From Deltaproteobacteria bacterium (GTDB lineage: Bacteria > Myxococcota_A > UBA9160), in NCBI GenBank assembly GCA_003520425.1, contig DOUU01000410.1, positions 1 through 5,975 of the forward strand: 5,975 nucleotides of DNA, in the 5' to 3' direction. Of the stretch, positions 1 through 5,973 are shown piece after piece (within the stretch, counting starts at the first letter, position 1; each line of letters starts with the position of its first letter). The notes under the pieces were generated by a model. It was not told the origin of the DNA. It made no database searches and was given only the letters and a program-made list of their open reading frames with translations. Position numbers and translations under genes: made by a program.

Positions 1-237
1 CTTGGCGGTCTCGGCCATGAAGTGGACGCCGCAGAACGCGATGACCTCGCAGTCCGCCTTCTGGGCGGCGCGGGCGAGCTGGAGCGAGTCGCCGACCACG
101 TCGGCCAAGTCCTGGATCTCGGATTCCTGGTAGTAGTGCGCGAGCACGATGGCGTTGCGCTCGCGCTTCAAGCGCAGGATCGCTCCCTCGATCTCGTCGG
201 GAAACGCGTCCTTGCGCGCGAGAGGCGCTGCGTTCAT
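1..237 (-). CDS. nadA: Quinolinate synthase NadA, N-terminal part (cut by window edge)
   Basis: Quinolinate synthase is the cytoplasmic 4Fe-4S enzyme that condenses iminoaspartate (from NadB) with dihydroxyacetone phosphate to give quinolinate, the precursor of NAD. Only the first 79 residues are present. The ATG lies at 237-235 and the frame is open to base 1. Recognisable family blocks are AHYYQ (residues 33-37, with the substrate-site His34 and Tyr), a conserved DLADVVGDS stretch (43-51) and [12 protein letters not shown] (68-79). The three Fe-S cysteines of the family come later and are outside the window, so activity cannot be judged. The gene begins 9 bases after the stop of the VOC gene, so the two are probably co-transcribed. 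There is no clear Shine-Dalgarno in front of the ATG (the upstream bases are pyrimidine/AT-mixed), so it may depend on coupling to the upstream gene. The identification rests on several collinear motifs and is firm. The truncation is due to the window, not to mutation. Confidence 0.94.
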   Translation of the reverse strand, partial: MNAAPLARKDAFPDEIEGAILRLKRERNAIVLAHYYQESEIQDLADVVGDSLQLARAAQKADCEVIAFCGVHFMAETAK

Positions 238-246
238 TTGCGAAGT

Positions 247-1137
247 CTAGCGCGCGCTCGGCCCCGGCGCGGTCTGCGGGTCGGGACCGATGAGAAGGGT
301 GCTCACCCCATGGGTCTCCCGGCGGACCGTGCACACGCGCGTGCCGGGCTTCTGTCCTTGGCGCACCTCGGACACCTCGAAGCCGGCCGCCGCAAGCCTG
401 GCCCGTGCGGCCGCCACGTCCTCGGTGCGCCAGGCGAGCCCGGTCGCACGGTCGGGCTCCGCCTTGTCCGGTGCCCCAGCGAATTGGCCGGCAAGCTCGA
501 CTGTCACGCCACCCACACGGAAGAAGAGAAGACGCAGCCCGCGCCGCTCGAAGCGGCGATCGAGGGCCAGCCGGAGCCCGAGCCCGTCGCGATAGAGGGC
601 CGCCGCAGCGTCAAGGTCGGCGCTCGCTATGACGACGTGGTCGAGCCCGGAGATCGTCTCCCCTGCTGGGCTGTCCGGGACGGAGAGCGGGAGCGCCTCG
701 GGCGGCGAGCGATGCTCGACGGCGCAAAGGACGATTCCCCGCGTGGCACTCGTGGGGAGAAGGACGCTTCGCCAGGCGCGCTCGGCTCCCGTCGAAGAGT
801 CGCGGCCCATCCCTTCTGCAGGCTCTGCTGCGGGGAGCCCCCTGGCCCGAAGCTCCGCCGCGCAGGCCGACGCGTCGGACGTGCCGAAGGCCAGGCCCAG
901 GATGCCTTCCCCCTCGAGGGCGAGGCGGCTCCTGAGGGCATCGGCCAGTCTCCCGCTGCCACCGGGTGCCAAGAGCTCGAGGTAGGTGTTCGAAAGGCGA
1001 AAGAGCGCGTTTGCGGTGCCGAGCGTGGGGTGTGTCCCCCGCCAGGAGGGGGGTCGGCCGAGAAGCATCCGATAGGTCTCCGTTGCGATCTCGAGGTCCG
1101 AGACCGCAACGACGACGTGATCAAGGCAGGTGAGCAT
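247..1137 (-). CDS. Two-domain glyoxalase/VOC-superfamily protein
   Basis: A 296-residue protein built from two vicinal-oxygen-chelate modules. Module 1 starts at once with LDHVVVAVSDLE (residues 5-16) and carries TANALFRL then YLELLAP (52-58), a pattern typical of the Glyoxalase-like (PF13468-type) domain. Module 2 restarts at LDHVVIASADLD (165-176) and has VTVELAG (211-217). His7, Glu54, His167 and Glu214 sit at the positions where bacterial glyoxalase I has its four metal ligands, so one chain could supply a complete metal site. That is inference, and the substrate is unknown. The ATG at 1137 is chosen because the VOC fold begins five residues later. An in-frame TTG at 1206 would add 23 unconserved residues, and neither start has a good ribosome-binding site. 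nadA follows after 9 bases, and a 312-base non-coding stretch precedes the gene. Alternatives are a dioxygenase-like or an isomerase/epimerase-like VOC enzyme. The fold is secure, the reaction is not. Confidence 0.85.
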   Translation of the reverse strand: MLTCLDHVVVAVSDLEIATETYRMLLGRPPSWRGTHPTLGTANALFRLSNTYLELLAPGGSGRLADALRSRLALEGEGILGLAFGTSDASACAAELRARGLPAAEPAEGMGRDSSTGAERAWRSVLLPTSATRGIVLCAVEHRSPPEALPLSVPDSPAGETISGLDHVVIASADLDAAAALYRDGLGLRLALDRRFERRGLRLLFFRVGGVTVELAGQFAGAPDKAEPDRATGLAWRTEDVAAARARLAAAGFEVSEVRQGQKPGTRVCTVRRETHGVSTLLIGPDPQTAPGPSAR

Positions 1138-1449
1138 CGCGGAAGGTTGCCACAGTCTCGAGGGGAACGTCTTGCCTCGGCGAGGAAGTTCTTTTCCAAG
1201 ATGCAAGAGGAAATCCGCGCCCTACTAGGACAGCGCTGACGTTGGGCGATTTCCAGACCGCCTCAAGGCCGGCACATGAGTTGCACCTCAATCGGACGAG
1301 GTCTGGGTCTCTCGGGGAAGGGGTACCCGACCACGCTGGTCTTTATGGCTCTCGGAGCCTCGGTGCGCCGCGGCGCGGAGCTCGAAAGCCGGCTGAGCTT
1401 GCACCGATGCGCGCGGCCGCCTGGGTATCCGGGCGGCCGCGTCTCGCTT
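1138..1449. other. 312-base intergenic region between srkA and the VOC-nadA pair
   Basis: No gene with family features is seen here on either strand. The plus-strand frames that cross it are compositional. It holds a strong GC hairpin at 1412-1441 just after srkA, then a run of smaller inverted repeats: a GACCA/TGGTC hairpin (1329-1341), a GGCTC/GAGCC hairpin (1347-1359), the palindrome GGGTACCC (1321-1328) and a distant pair CCAGACC (1253-1259) with GGTCTGG (1300-1306). It should contain the promoter and leader of the VOC-nadA unit on the minus strand. I found no convincing -35/-10 pair and no tRNA T-loop signature. Confidence 0.6.
1412..1441 (-). terminator. Strong GC hairpin downstream of srkA (terminator-like, no U tract)
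   Basis: The arms CGCGGCCGCC (1412-1421) and GGCGGCCGCG (1432-1441) are perfectly complementary over 10 bp. The ten-base loop can extend the stem by a T·G wobble and two G-C pairs, leaving a GTAT tetraloop. It begins 8 bases past the srkA stop codon on the transcribed (minus) strand, the expected place for a transcript end. No run of U follows, so it is not a classical intrinsic terminator. It may act as a Rho-assisted terminator or as a 3'-end stabiliser against exonucleases. The inverted repeat is certain; the role is inferred. Confidence 0.6.
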
Positions 1450-2490
1450 CTAGAGGTCCCAGAAGAAGTCCTTGTTCGTGAGCTCGGGCGACGACGCTGC
1501 GGCCTGCCGCCCAGCCGGGCCCGCCGGACCCTTGCCGCTCCGCGCGATCAGGGTGAGCTGCTCCTCGAGGTCGCGCGTCTCATTCTCCCAATACTCGCCT
1601 GTCCCGAAATGGGGGAACGCCGACGGGAAGGCCGGATCGCTCCAGCGCCGGGCGATCCAGGCCGCGTAGCGCACGAAACGCAGTGCCCGAAGCGGTTCCA
1701 CAAGACGCAGCCAGCGGCGGTCAAAGCTGCGGAACTGTTCGTAGGCATCGATCAAAAGTTCGCGCTGTCTCTCCCCCTCGCGGTCGCGGCCGGGAAGGAG
1801 CATCCACACATCCTGCACCGCCGGGCCGAGAACGAAATCGTCGAAGTCGAGAAAGAACCATCCCTCCCTTCCGTGCAGGAGGTTTCCGAAGTGACAGTCG
1901 CCGTGGATGGCGTGGAGCGGAACGCCTTCGCTCCACGCCTCATAGATCGCGGCCACTTCCTCCGCTGCGGCCCGGTAGCGCCTCGCGCAGCTCGCAGGAA
2001 GGAAGTCCTTCTCCTCCAGGAAAGCCAGGGGCTCGCGCAGAAAGCTCGCTGCGGTAAGCGAGGGCCGATGATGCACGCGAAGCGTGGCGCCGACGTTGTG
2101 GATCCGGGCCAAGAGCCGGCCCAGGATCGCGACCTCTTCGTCCGCGAGCTCGGCCGGCGAGCGTCCGCCCGCGCGCGGCCAGACCGCATAGTAGATGCCC
2201 TCGACCTCATGGAGTGTCGCGCCGTCGCGAAACTCGAGCGGCGCACACACGGGAATCTCCGCCTCCCGGAGCGCCGCAAGGAAGGCATGCTCCTCGAGGA
2301 TCGCTTCGCGACTCCAGCGTCCAGGCCGGTAGAACTTGACGACGACGTGCGATCCGTCTTCGAGGCGCACGTCGTGCACACGATTCTCGAGGCAGGTGAG
2401 TGCCGTCGTGTGCCCTGTCGGGCGGAAGCCGCCCGCCTCGACAGCGCGCAGCACCCACTCGGGCGTCAGCCGAAAGAAAGATTCGCTCAC
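1450..2490 (-). CDS. srkA: Stress response Ser/Thr protein kinase SrkA (YihE/RdoA family)
   Basis: A 346-residue cytoplasmic kinase of the aminoglycoside-phosphotransferase-like fold. The E. coli homologue phosphorylates proteins on Ser/Thr and protects cells during envelope and oxidative stress. Visible motifs, in order, are LENRVHDV (residues 34-41); VVKFYRPGRW (50-59) with ATP-binding Lys52; ILEEHAFL (64-71) with Glu67; IHGDCHFGN (195-203) with catalytic Asp198 and Asn203; and FLDFDDF (213-219) with metal-binding Asp215. GPAVQDVWMLL (222-232) and IEPLRALR-like and RRWSDPAFP blocks follow, all in the order of E. coli SrkA (328 aa). GTG at 2490 is preferred because SESFFRLTPEWV aligns with the E. 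coli N terminus. The frame stays open to 2865 but that extension is Arg/Ser-rich and unconserved. No clear Shine-Dalgarno precedes it. The C-terminal tail after the kinase fold is Gly/Ala/Pro-rich and ends NKDFFWDL, unlike E. coli. A dsbA neighbour, as found in E. coli, is absent here. It appears to be monocistronic. Confidence 0.9.
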   Translation of the reverse strand: MSESFFRLTPEWVLRAVEAGGFRPTGHTTALTCLENRVHDVRLEDGSHVVVKFYRPGRWSREAILEEHAFLAALREAEIPVCAPLEFRDGATLHEVEGIYYAVWPRAGGRSPAELADEEVAILGRLLARIHNVGATLRVHHRPSLTAASFLREPLAFLEEKDFLPASCARRYRAAAEEVAAIYEAWSEGVPLHAIHGDCHFGNLLHGREGWFFLDFDDFVLGPAVQDVWMLLPGRDREGERQRELLIDAYEQFRSFDRRWLRLVEPLRALRFVRYAAWIARRWSDPAFPSAFPHFGTGEYWENETRDLEEQLTLIARSGKGPAGPAGRQAAASSPELTNKDFFWDL

Positions 2491-2734
2491 GGCGGAAGGA
2501 TACCGAAGGGCTTTGCGCGGGCGGGGTGCAGCCAAAGGCGCGAGGCGCTTCGCTGTGCGTCGAAGGAGCGGAGTGGACGCAGGCGACAGCGTCGATGCGC
2601 ATGGTCGCTGCATGGGAAGCTCCAGGCGCTGCCTTCGTCGGCACGGCGCAGAGCGTTGCCAGGCGGGCCACGACGACGCTGTTCGAGCCTCCTGCAGGCG
2701 CCGCCTTAGGAACCTACGGCGGGAGGATCCGGGG
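2491..2734. other. 244-base intergenic region between the catabolic operon and srkA
   Basis: No recognisable gene is present. On the minus strand this should hold the end of the catabolic transcript and the start of the srkA transcript. An imperfect inverted repeat lies at 2701-2722, and the 8-bp palindrome CCTGCAGG at 2691-2698. No convincing sigma-70 promoter was found upstream of the srkA GTG. A plus-strand frame through 2555-2735 is open and slightly protein-like in composition, but it matches no family I know. Confidence 0.5.
2701..2722 (-). terminator. Imperfect inverted repeat after the catabolic operon (possible terminator)
   Basis: Outer arms CCGCC (2701-2705) and GGCGG (2718-2722) and inner arms TAGG (2707-2710) and CCTA (2713-2716) are separated by a single mismatched pair, giving about 8 usable base pairs and a small loop. 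It lies 12 bases after the TAG of the last operon gene on the transcribed strand, which fits a transcript end. No U tract follows. The repeat is visible; termination is only a guess. Confidence 0.35.
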
Positions 2735-3700
2735 CTACAGCGGTTTGGGAAGGGTTGCGGCCCAGCGGGCGAGCGTGTCCGCGAAGAGCCGCGGATCCTG
2801 GCCGTGCATCGAATGGCCCATGGTCGGGAACGACTGGTAATCGACGTCGCAACCCGCGGAGGCAAGCAGCGCGCACACCCGCGCGGCCTGCACGTCAGAG
2901 AGCGCGCCCAGGAGCTGCCCCGTCGCTTCGTCCACCCTGCGGAAGTGGTGCGTCAGGAGAACGGGCACCTTCACGCTCGTGAGCAAACTGGCGTGGTCGC
3001 AGCTTGCGGCCACCGTGCCGGACCAGAAGGCTCGCGCCCACTCGGGGTCGTACTCCTTGAGGTTCTGGGCCGGCTCGGGCCCCGCCATGGCCGAGAGGAG
3101 CGCTGCGAGCCACGCAGGCAGCTCGCGCGGAGCCGCAGCGACCATGCCCTCCCAGTCGCCGATGCTCCACTGATCGCCCAGGTACTTGCTCCAGAGCGCG
3201 AACATGGAGCCGACGCTCTGCCGCAGCGACGGGCCGCACGCGGGATTCACCTCCGAGGCGAACAGCGGGGGGTCCTCATAGTGTGCGCCCCGGACCTGTC
3301 CCGGCTTCGCGTACGCCGAGAGCCACGCCGCGAGCACACCACCGGAGGAGAGGCCGCTCACGATCGCGGGCCGGCCGATCGCGCCGTCGACGAACCGGAC
3401 GAGGTCGTTGCCCATGTTGTCCAGTGTGTAGCGCCGCGGGGTGCGTGTGGAGCGGCCCTGGCCGCGCAGGTCGACAGCGAAGGCCTGGAAGTGCTCAGCA
3501 AGGAGCGGCATCGCCTGCTCGTAGCCCCACCACGACTCCGACTGCCCGGGGATCAGCAGGAGTGCCGGCTTGTCCGGGCTGCCGGCGACCGCGTAGTTCA
3601 TCGACACCTCGCCGGTGTCGAGCGTCTGCTCGGGAAAAGCGTGGGCGACGTAGGTCGCCTCGGGCCGATGCGGGCCGAAGGCGTTCGCGAAGCGGCTCAT
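2735..3700 (-). CDS. Alpha/beta hydrolase, second hydrolase of the catabolic operon
   Basis: A 321-residue serine hydrolase of the alpha/beta fold with no signal peptide, hence probably cytoplasmic. Visible elements are the oxyanion-loop segment LLLIPGQSESWW (residues 47-58), the strand/turn FAVDLRGQGRS (74-84), the nucleophile elbow GLSSGG (116-121) with Ser118, a conserved-looking YEDPPLF (141-147), and the catalytic His296 in MGHSMHG. The acid is not in the usual place: instead of HGxxD after strand 7 the protein has THHFRRVDEATG, so Asp257, Asp269 or Asp143 could serve. The ATG at 3700 overlaps the TGA of the amidohydrolase (ATGA) and has an excellent AAGGAG site just upstream. It is the last gene of the unit; an inverted repeat follows. 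The substrate is not readable: an ester, lactone or second ring-fission intermediate would fit the context. The fold is confident, the specificity unknown. Confidence 0.85.
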   Translation of the reverse strand: MSRFANAFGPHRPEATYVAHAFPEQTLDTGEVSMNYAVAGSPDKPALLLIPGQSESWWGYEQAMPLLAEHFQAFAVDLRGQGRSTRTPRRYTLDNMGNDLVRFVDGAIGRPAIVSGLSSGGVLAAWLSAYAKPGQVRGAHYEDPPLFASEVNPACGPSLRQSVGSMFALWSKYLGDQWSIGDWEGMVAAAPRELPAWLAALLSAMAGPEPAQNLKEYDPEWARAFWSGTVAASCDHASLLTSVKVPVLLTHHFRRVDEATGQLLGALSDVQAARVCALLASAGCDVDYQSFPTMGHSMHGQDPRLFADTLARWAATLPKPL

Positions 3701-4635
3701 CGGTCTCCTTGCAGGCGCGGGAAGAGCCGCTCGGCGGCGCTCCGGTCGATCGACGCGCGCTGCGCCTCCGGGAGCGGGAACTTCTCGTAGAGCCCCGAGA
3801 ACACGGCGACGACGCCGGCCGGCGCGTAGGGGAAGTCGCTGCCAAAGACCACGTGGTCGGGCTCCGCGAAGGCGAGGAGGCTCGGGAGCGCCGTCGGGCT
3901 GCTCGAGAGCGCCGTGTCGAAATAGAAGCGCTTGAGACGCGCGAGGCCTTCCAGCGGATTCCCGGCCGCCGAGGCGGCGATCGCGATGCGATAGGCCGCG
4001 TAGGGCACGAAGCCCCCCGCGTGGGACAAGATCACTTCGAGATCCGGGCAGCGATCGAGCGTGCCCGAGCGCGCGAGCCCGATCGCTGCGCGCGTCGTGT
4101 CGAGCAGGAAGTCGGCCACGAAGGCTGGCACACCGGCGAGCGCCTCAGGACCCGGGAGCGTCGAGGGGTGCACGAAGACGACGGCCTCGCGCCGGTTCAG
4201 CTCGTCGAAGAGCGGGTCGAAGCGCGGATCTCCGAGGTAGACGCCGCGGCTATTCGCGAGGAGCACGACGCCTTCGGCGCGCAGCGTGTCGAAGGCGTAG
4301 GCGAGCTCGGCGAGCGCACCATCGACGTCGGGCAGCGTGAGCGTCGCGAAGAATCCGAAGCGGGCCGGGTGGTCGTGCACGACCTTTGCGGCGAACTCGT
4401 TCAGCTCCCGGGCGCGGGCGCGTGCCTCGGCGTTGTCGCCAAGATGCACCCCCGGCGTCGAGACGGACAGGATTGCCGTCTCCACGCCGCGCTCGTCCAT
4501 CAGCTCGAGCGACGCCTCGGCGCTCCAGTCCGGGATGGGCAGGCCGCCCGCTGCGAGACCGCGGTCCCGGAGCCACTGCGCGTAGGAGGGCGGCACGATG
4601 TGATGGTGCACGTCGATGCGCCGCGGGCCGCTCAT
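3697..4635 (-). CDS. Amidohydrolase-2 family metal-dependent hydrolase/decarboxylase (ACMSD-like)
   Basis: A 312-residue TIM-barrel amidohydrolase (PF04909-type). The family includes aminocarboxymuconate-semialdehyde decarboxylase, gamma-resorcylate and 5-carboxyvanillate decarboxylases, and some hydrolases/hydratases. The metal ligands are in the expected order: HxH in DVHHHIVPP (His10 and His12), VFVHPS (His156), LSHAGG (His205) and FGSDFPY (Asp267). The ATG at 4635 puts the HxH motif at residues 10-12, as usual for the family. The start follows the TAA of the upstream hydrolase by one base, and AAGGGGGG (4643-4650) is a plausible ribosome-binding site. Its TGA overlaps the next ATG. Placement directly behind a ring-cleavage dioxygenase and a C-C hydrolase suggests that it decarboxylates or hydrolyses an aromatic acid or a muconate-type intermediate of the same pathway. 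The exact reaction cannot be read from sequence. The family call is firm. Confidence 0.9.
   Translation of the reverse strand: MSGPRRIDVHHHIVPPSYAQWLRDRGLAAGGLPIPDWSAEASLELMDERGVETAILSVSTPGVHLGDNAEARARARELNEFAAKVVHDHPARFGFFATLTLPDVDGALAELAYAFDTLRAEGVVLLANSRGVYLGDPRFDPLFDELNRREAVVFVHPSTLPGPEALAGVPAFVADFLLDTTRAAIGLARSGTLDRCPDLEVILSHAGGFVPYAAYRIAIAASAAGNPLEGLARLKRFYFDTALSSSPTALPSLLAFAEPDHVVFGSDFPYAPAGVVAVFSGLYEKFPLPEAQRASIDRSAAERLFPRLQGDR
3705..3710 (-). promoter_or_regulatory. Ribosome-binding site of the second alpha/beta hydrolase
   Basis: On the minus strand the bases read AAGGAG, then ACCG, then ATG. It is the best Shine-Dalgarno in the window. It lies inside the last codons of the amidohydrolase gene, fixes the start at 3700, and supports independent as well as coupled initiation at the ATGA overlap. 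Confidence 0.8.
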
Positions 4636-4636
4636 G

Positions 4637-5476
4637 TTAGAGCCCCCCTTGCAGGAAGGCGCGCACCAGGTTCGCGAATGCCAGCGGGTGCTCGAGCTGC
4701 AGCCAGTGGCCCGCGTGCGGCATGACGTAGAGGCGTGCGTCCGGCAGGTGCATCGCGAAGTAATGGGAGACCGCCACCGGGATGATGCGGTCCTCGCGAC
4801 CGTGGACGACGAGCGTCGGGTGCGCGACGCGCGCCAGGTCCTGGGGTGCGAAGGGCAGCGGCGGACCGGGCGAGAAGGTCGCCAGGTGCGAACGCCGCAC
4901 CTCGGGGCGGAGCGCCACGGGCATGCGCGCCGCGGCGATTTTCTCAAGATCGCCGCCCACGCACGCCGGGTCGTAGACGAAGCTCCGGACGAGGTCTGCC
5001 ATCGCCTCACGAGTCGGGTCGTCATAGAAGGTGATGAGCTTCATCAGCTCGGGCGTCGGCGGCACGGGCGCGCCGCCAGTGCCCATGAGCACGATCCTCG
5101 CCACCCGCTCGGGCGCGCGCATCGCCAGCTGCACCGAGACAATCCCGCCCATCGAGTTGCCGACGAGGTGGACGCGCTCGAGGCCTTGCTCGTCGAGCAG
5201 GCCCAAGAGCGCGTCGATGCGGAGCTCTGTGAACGCCGCGAGGCCCTGCGGCGGGGGATCGGGGTGCGACGAGTCGCCGAAGCCGATCAGGTCGGGGGCA
5301 AGGTTGTGAAAGTCGGCGGCGAACGTCCCGAGGACATCCTCCCAGTTGGTGAGCGCGGTGACACCGGGCCCCGAGCCGTGCAGCCAGAGCACAGCCTCGC
5401 GCCCCGGCTTCCCGCTCTCGTACAGGCGGAAGCGGTGGGCGCCAAGCTTGACGTCGCTGGCCGCAATGGCGCTCAT
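4637..5476 (-). CDS. Meta-cleavage-product C-C hydrolase (BphD/HsaD/MhpC-like alpha/beta hydrolase)
   Basis: A 279-residue alpha/beta hydrolase, close to the usual 280-290 of meta-cleavage-product hydrolases. These hydrolyse the C-C bond of 2-hydroxy-6-oxo-dienoates to a carboxylic acid and a 2-hydroxydienoate. The evidence is the subfamily's LHGSGPG oxyanion loop (residues 32-38) followed by TNW (43-45), the nucleophile elbow GNSMGG (106-111) with Ser108, Asp229 in HGREDRIIP, and His257 in HAGHW. The ATG at 5476 lies in an ATGA overlap with the dioxygenase stop. The frame is open upstream to 5722, but that part is the antisense-like second reading of the dioxygenase gene. The upstream neighbour is an extradiol dioxygenase, whose product is exactly this enzyme's substrate class, and the next gene starts one base after the stop. 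The ribosome-binding site is weak, so translation probably depends on coupling. The acyl side chain preferred (phenyl, alkyl or steroid) cannot be told. Confidence 0.9.
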   Translation of the reverse strand: MSAIAASDVKLGAHRFRLYESGKPGREAVLWLHGSGPGVTALTNWEDVLGTFAADFHNLAPDLIGFGDSSHPDPPPQGLAAFTELRIDALLGLLDEQGLERVHLVGNSMGGIVSVQLAMRAPERVARIVLMGTGGAPVPPTPELMKLITFYDDPTREAMADLVRSFVYDPACVGGDLEKIAAARMPVALRPEVRRSHLATFSPGPPLPFAPQDLARVAHPTLVVHGREDRIIPVAVSHYFAMHLPDARLYVMPHAGHWLQLEHPLAFANLVRAFLQGGL

Positions 5477-5973
5477 CGCTTCGCCGCCCCATCGAAGGGG
5501 CGCAGGATCCCCGGCGGCATGGGCGTCGCCGGCGGGTGGTGACCCCAGATGCTGGTCGCGTCGTAGGCGCCGACGACCCAGCTCGCCTCGTCCTCCACGA
5601 GGCGGCCGCCCCAGCCGTACTCGATCTCGAAGCCCGAGGGCGTGCGCAGGTAGAAGGACGTCATGTGGTCGTTCGTGTGGCGCCCGAGCGTCATCGTGAT
5701 CGGGACGCGGCGCCGCTCGCACAGGTCGAGGGCGGTGCCGACGTCGTCGAGCGACGCCACCTCGAGCATCAGGTGGTGCACGCCGACCACCCCGGGCACT
5801 CCGCCGAGCGCCAGGCTGTGGTGGCGCGGGTTGCAGTGCAGGAAGCGCACATGGATGCCGGCGTCGATCCGGTCGGACAGGCGGAAGCCGAGCACGCCCG
5901 TGTAGAAGGCGCGCGCCTCGGCCTCGCGTCCAGCAGGCATAGCCAGCAGAACATGGTCGAGCGATTTGATCAT
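5473..5973 (-). CDS. Type I extradiol ring-cleavage dioxygenase, catalytic VOC domain (5' end possibly outside window)
   Basis: A 166-residue catalytic domain of the BphC/HsaC family, Fe(II) enzymes that open catechols next to the hydroxyls with O2. His7 (SLDHVLL), His67 (GVHHLMLEV) and Glu118 (FEIEYGWGG) match the 2-His-1-carboxylate iron site. His52 (NPRHHSLAL), His99 (GRHTNDHM) and Tyr108 (SFYLRTPSG) match the second-sphere acid/base residues. The C terminus YDATSIWGHHP is also typical. Two-domain members have about 290-300 residues, with an inactive N-terminal VOC module. Here the ATG is at 5973-5971, two bases from the window end, with TG just upstream. These could be a TGA stop overlapping the ATG (TGATG), which would favour a genuine one-domain enzyme, or simply part of an earlier codon of a two-domain enzyme. 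Its stop overlaps the hydrolase start. Ring-cleavage chemistry is well supported; the true start is not known. Confidence 0.85.
   Translation of the reverse strand: MIKSLDHVLLAMPAGREAEARAFYTGVLGFRLSDRIDAGIHVRFLHCNPRHHSLALGGVPGVVGVHHLMLEVASLDDVGTALDLCERRRVPITMTLGRHTNDHMTSFYLRTPSGFEIEYGWGGRLVEDEASWVVGAYDATSIWGHHPPATPMPPGILRPFDGAAKR

Noticed and set aside
1138..1206. TTG start of the VOC protein at 1206
   Set aside because: It adds 23 unconserved residues and has no ribosome-binding site. The VOC domain begins right after the ATG at 1137.
22..1239. 405-residue plus-strand open frame
   Set aside because: It lies antisense to nadA and the VOC gene, is Arg/Gly-rich and has no family motif. It is a shadow caused by GC-rich codon use; the minus-strand genes have clear motifs.
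1138..1449. tRNA, CRISPR array or insertion sequence in the intergenic regions
   Set aside because: No T-loop or anticodon-arm signature, no regularly spaced direct repeats, and no transposase motifs or terminal inverted repeats were found here or in 2491-2734.
1276..2709. 477-residue plus-strand open frame
   Set aside because: It is antisense to srkA over most of its length and has low-complexity, charged composition. The srkA kinase motifs on the minus strand are decisive.
2491..2865. N-terminal extension of srkA to 2865
   Set aside because: The extra 125 residues are Arg/Ser/Pro-rich, overlap the end of the upstream hydrolase and have no counterpart in the family. The GTG at 2490 aligns with the known N terminus.
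2336..4725. Two long plus-strand open frames (484 and 480 residues) opposite the hydrolases and amidohydrolase
   Set aside because: Extremely Arg-rich translations without domains; antisense shadows of well-supported minus-strand genes.
4636..5025. N-terminal extension of the amidohydrolase to 5025
   Set aside because: It would overlap the meta-cleavage hydrolase in another frame. The metal-binding HxH motif sits at residues 10-12 from the ATG at 4635, as expected.
4616..5542. 308-residue plus-strand open frame opposite the meta-cleavage hydrolase
   Set aside because: No recognisable domain, and it is exactly antisense to a gene with an intact Ser-Asp-His triad.
5477..5722. N-terminal extension of the meta-cleavage hydrolase to 5722
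   Set aside because: It overlaps the dioxygenase coding sequence in another frame and adds unconserved residues. The ATGA overlap start gives the normal family length.
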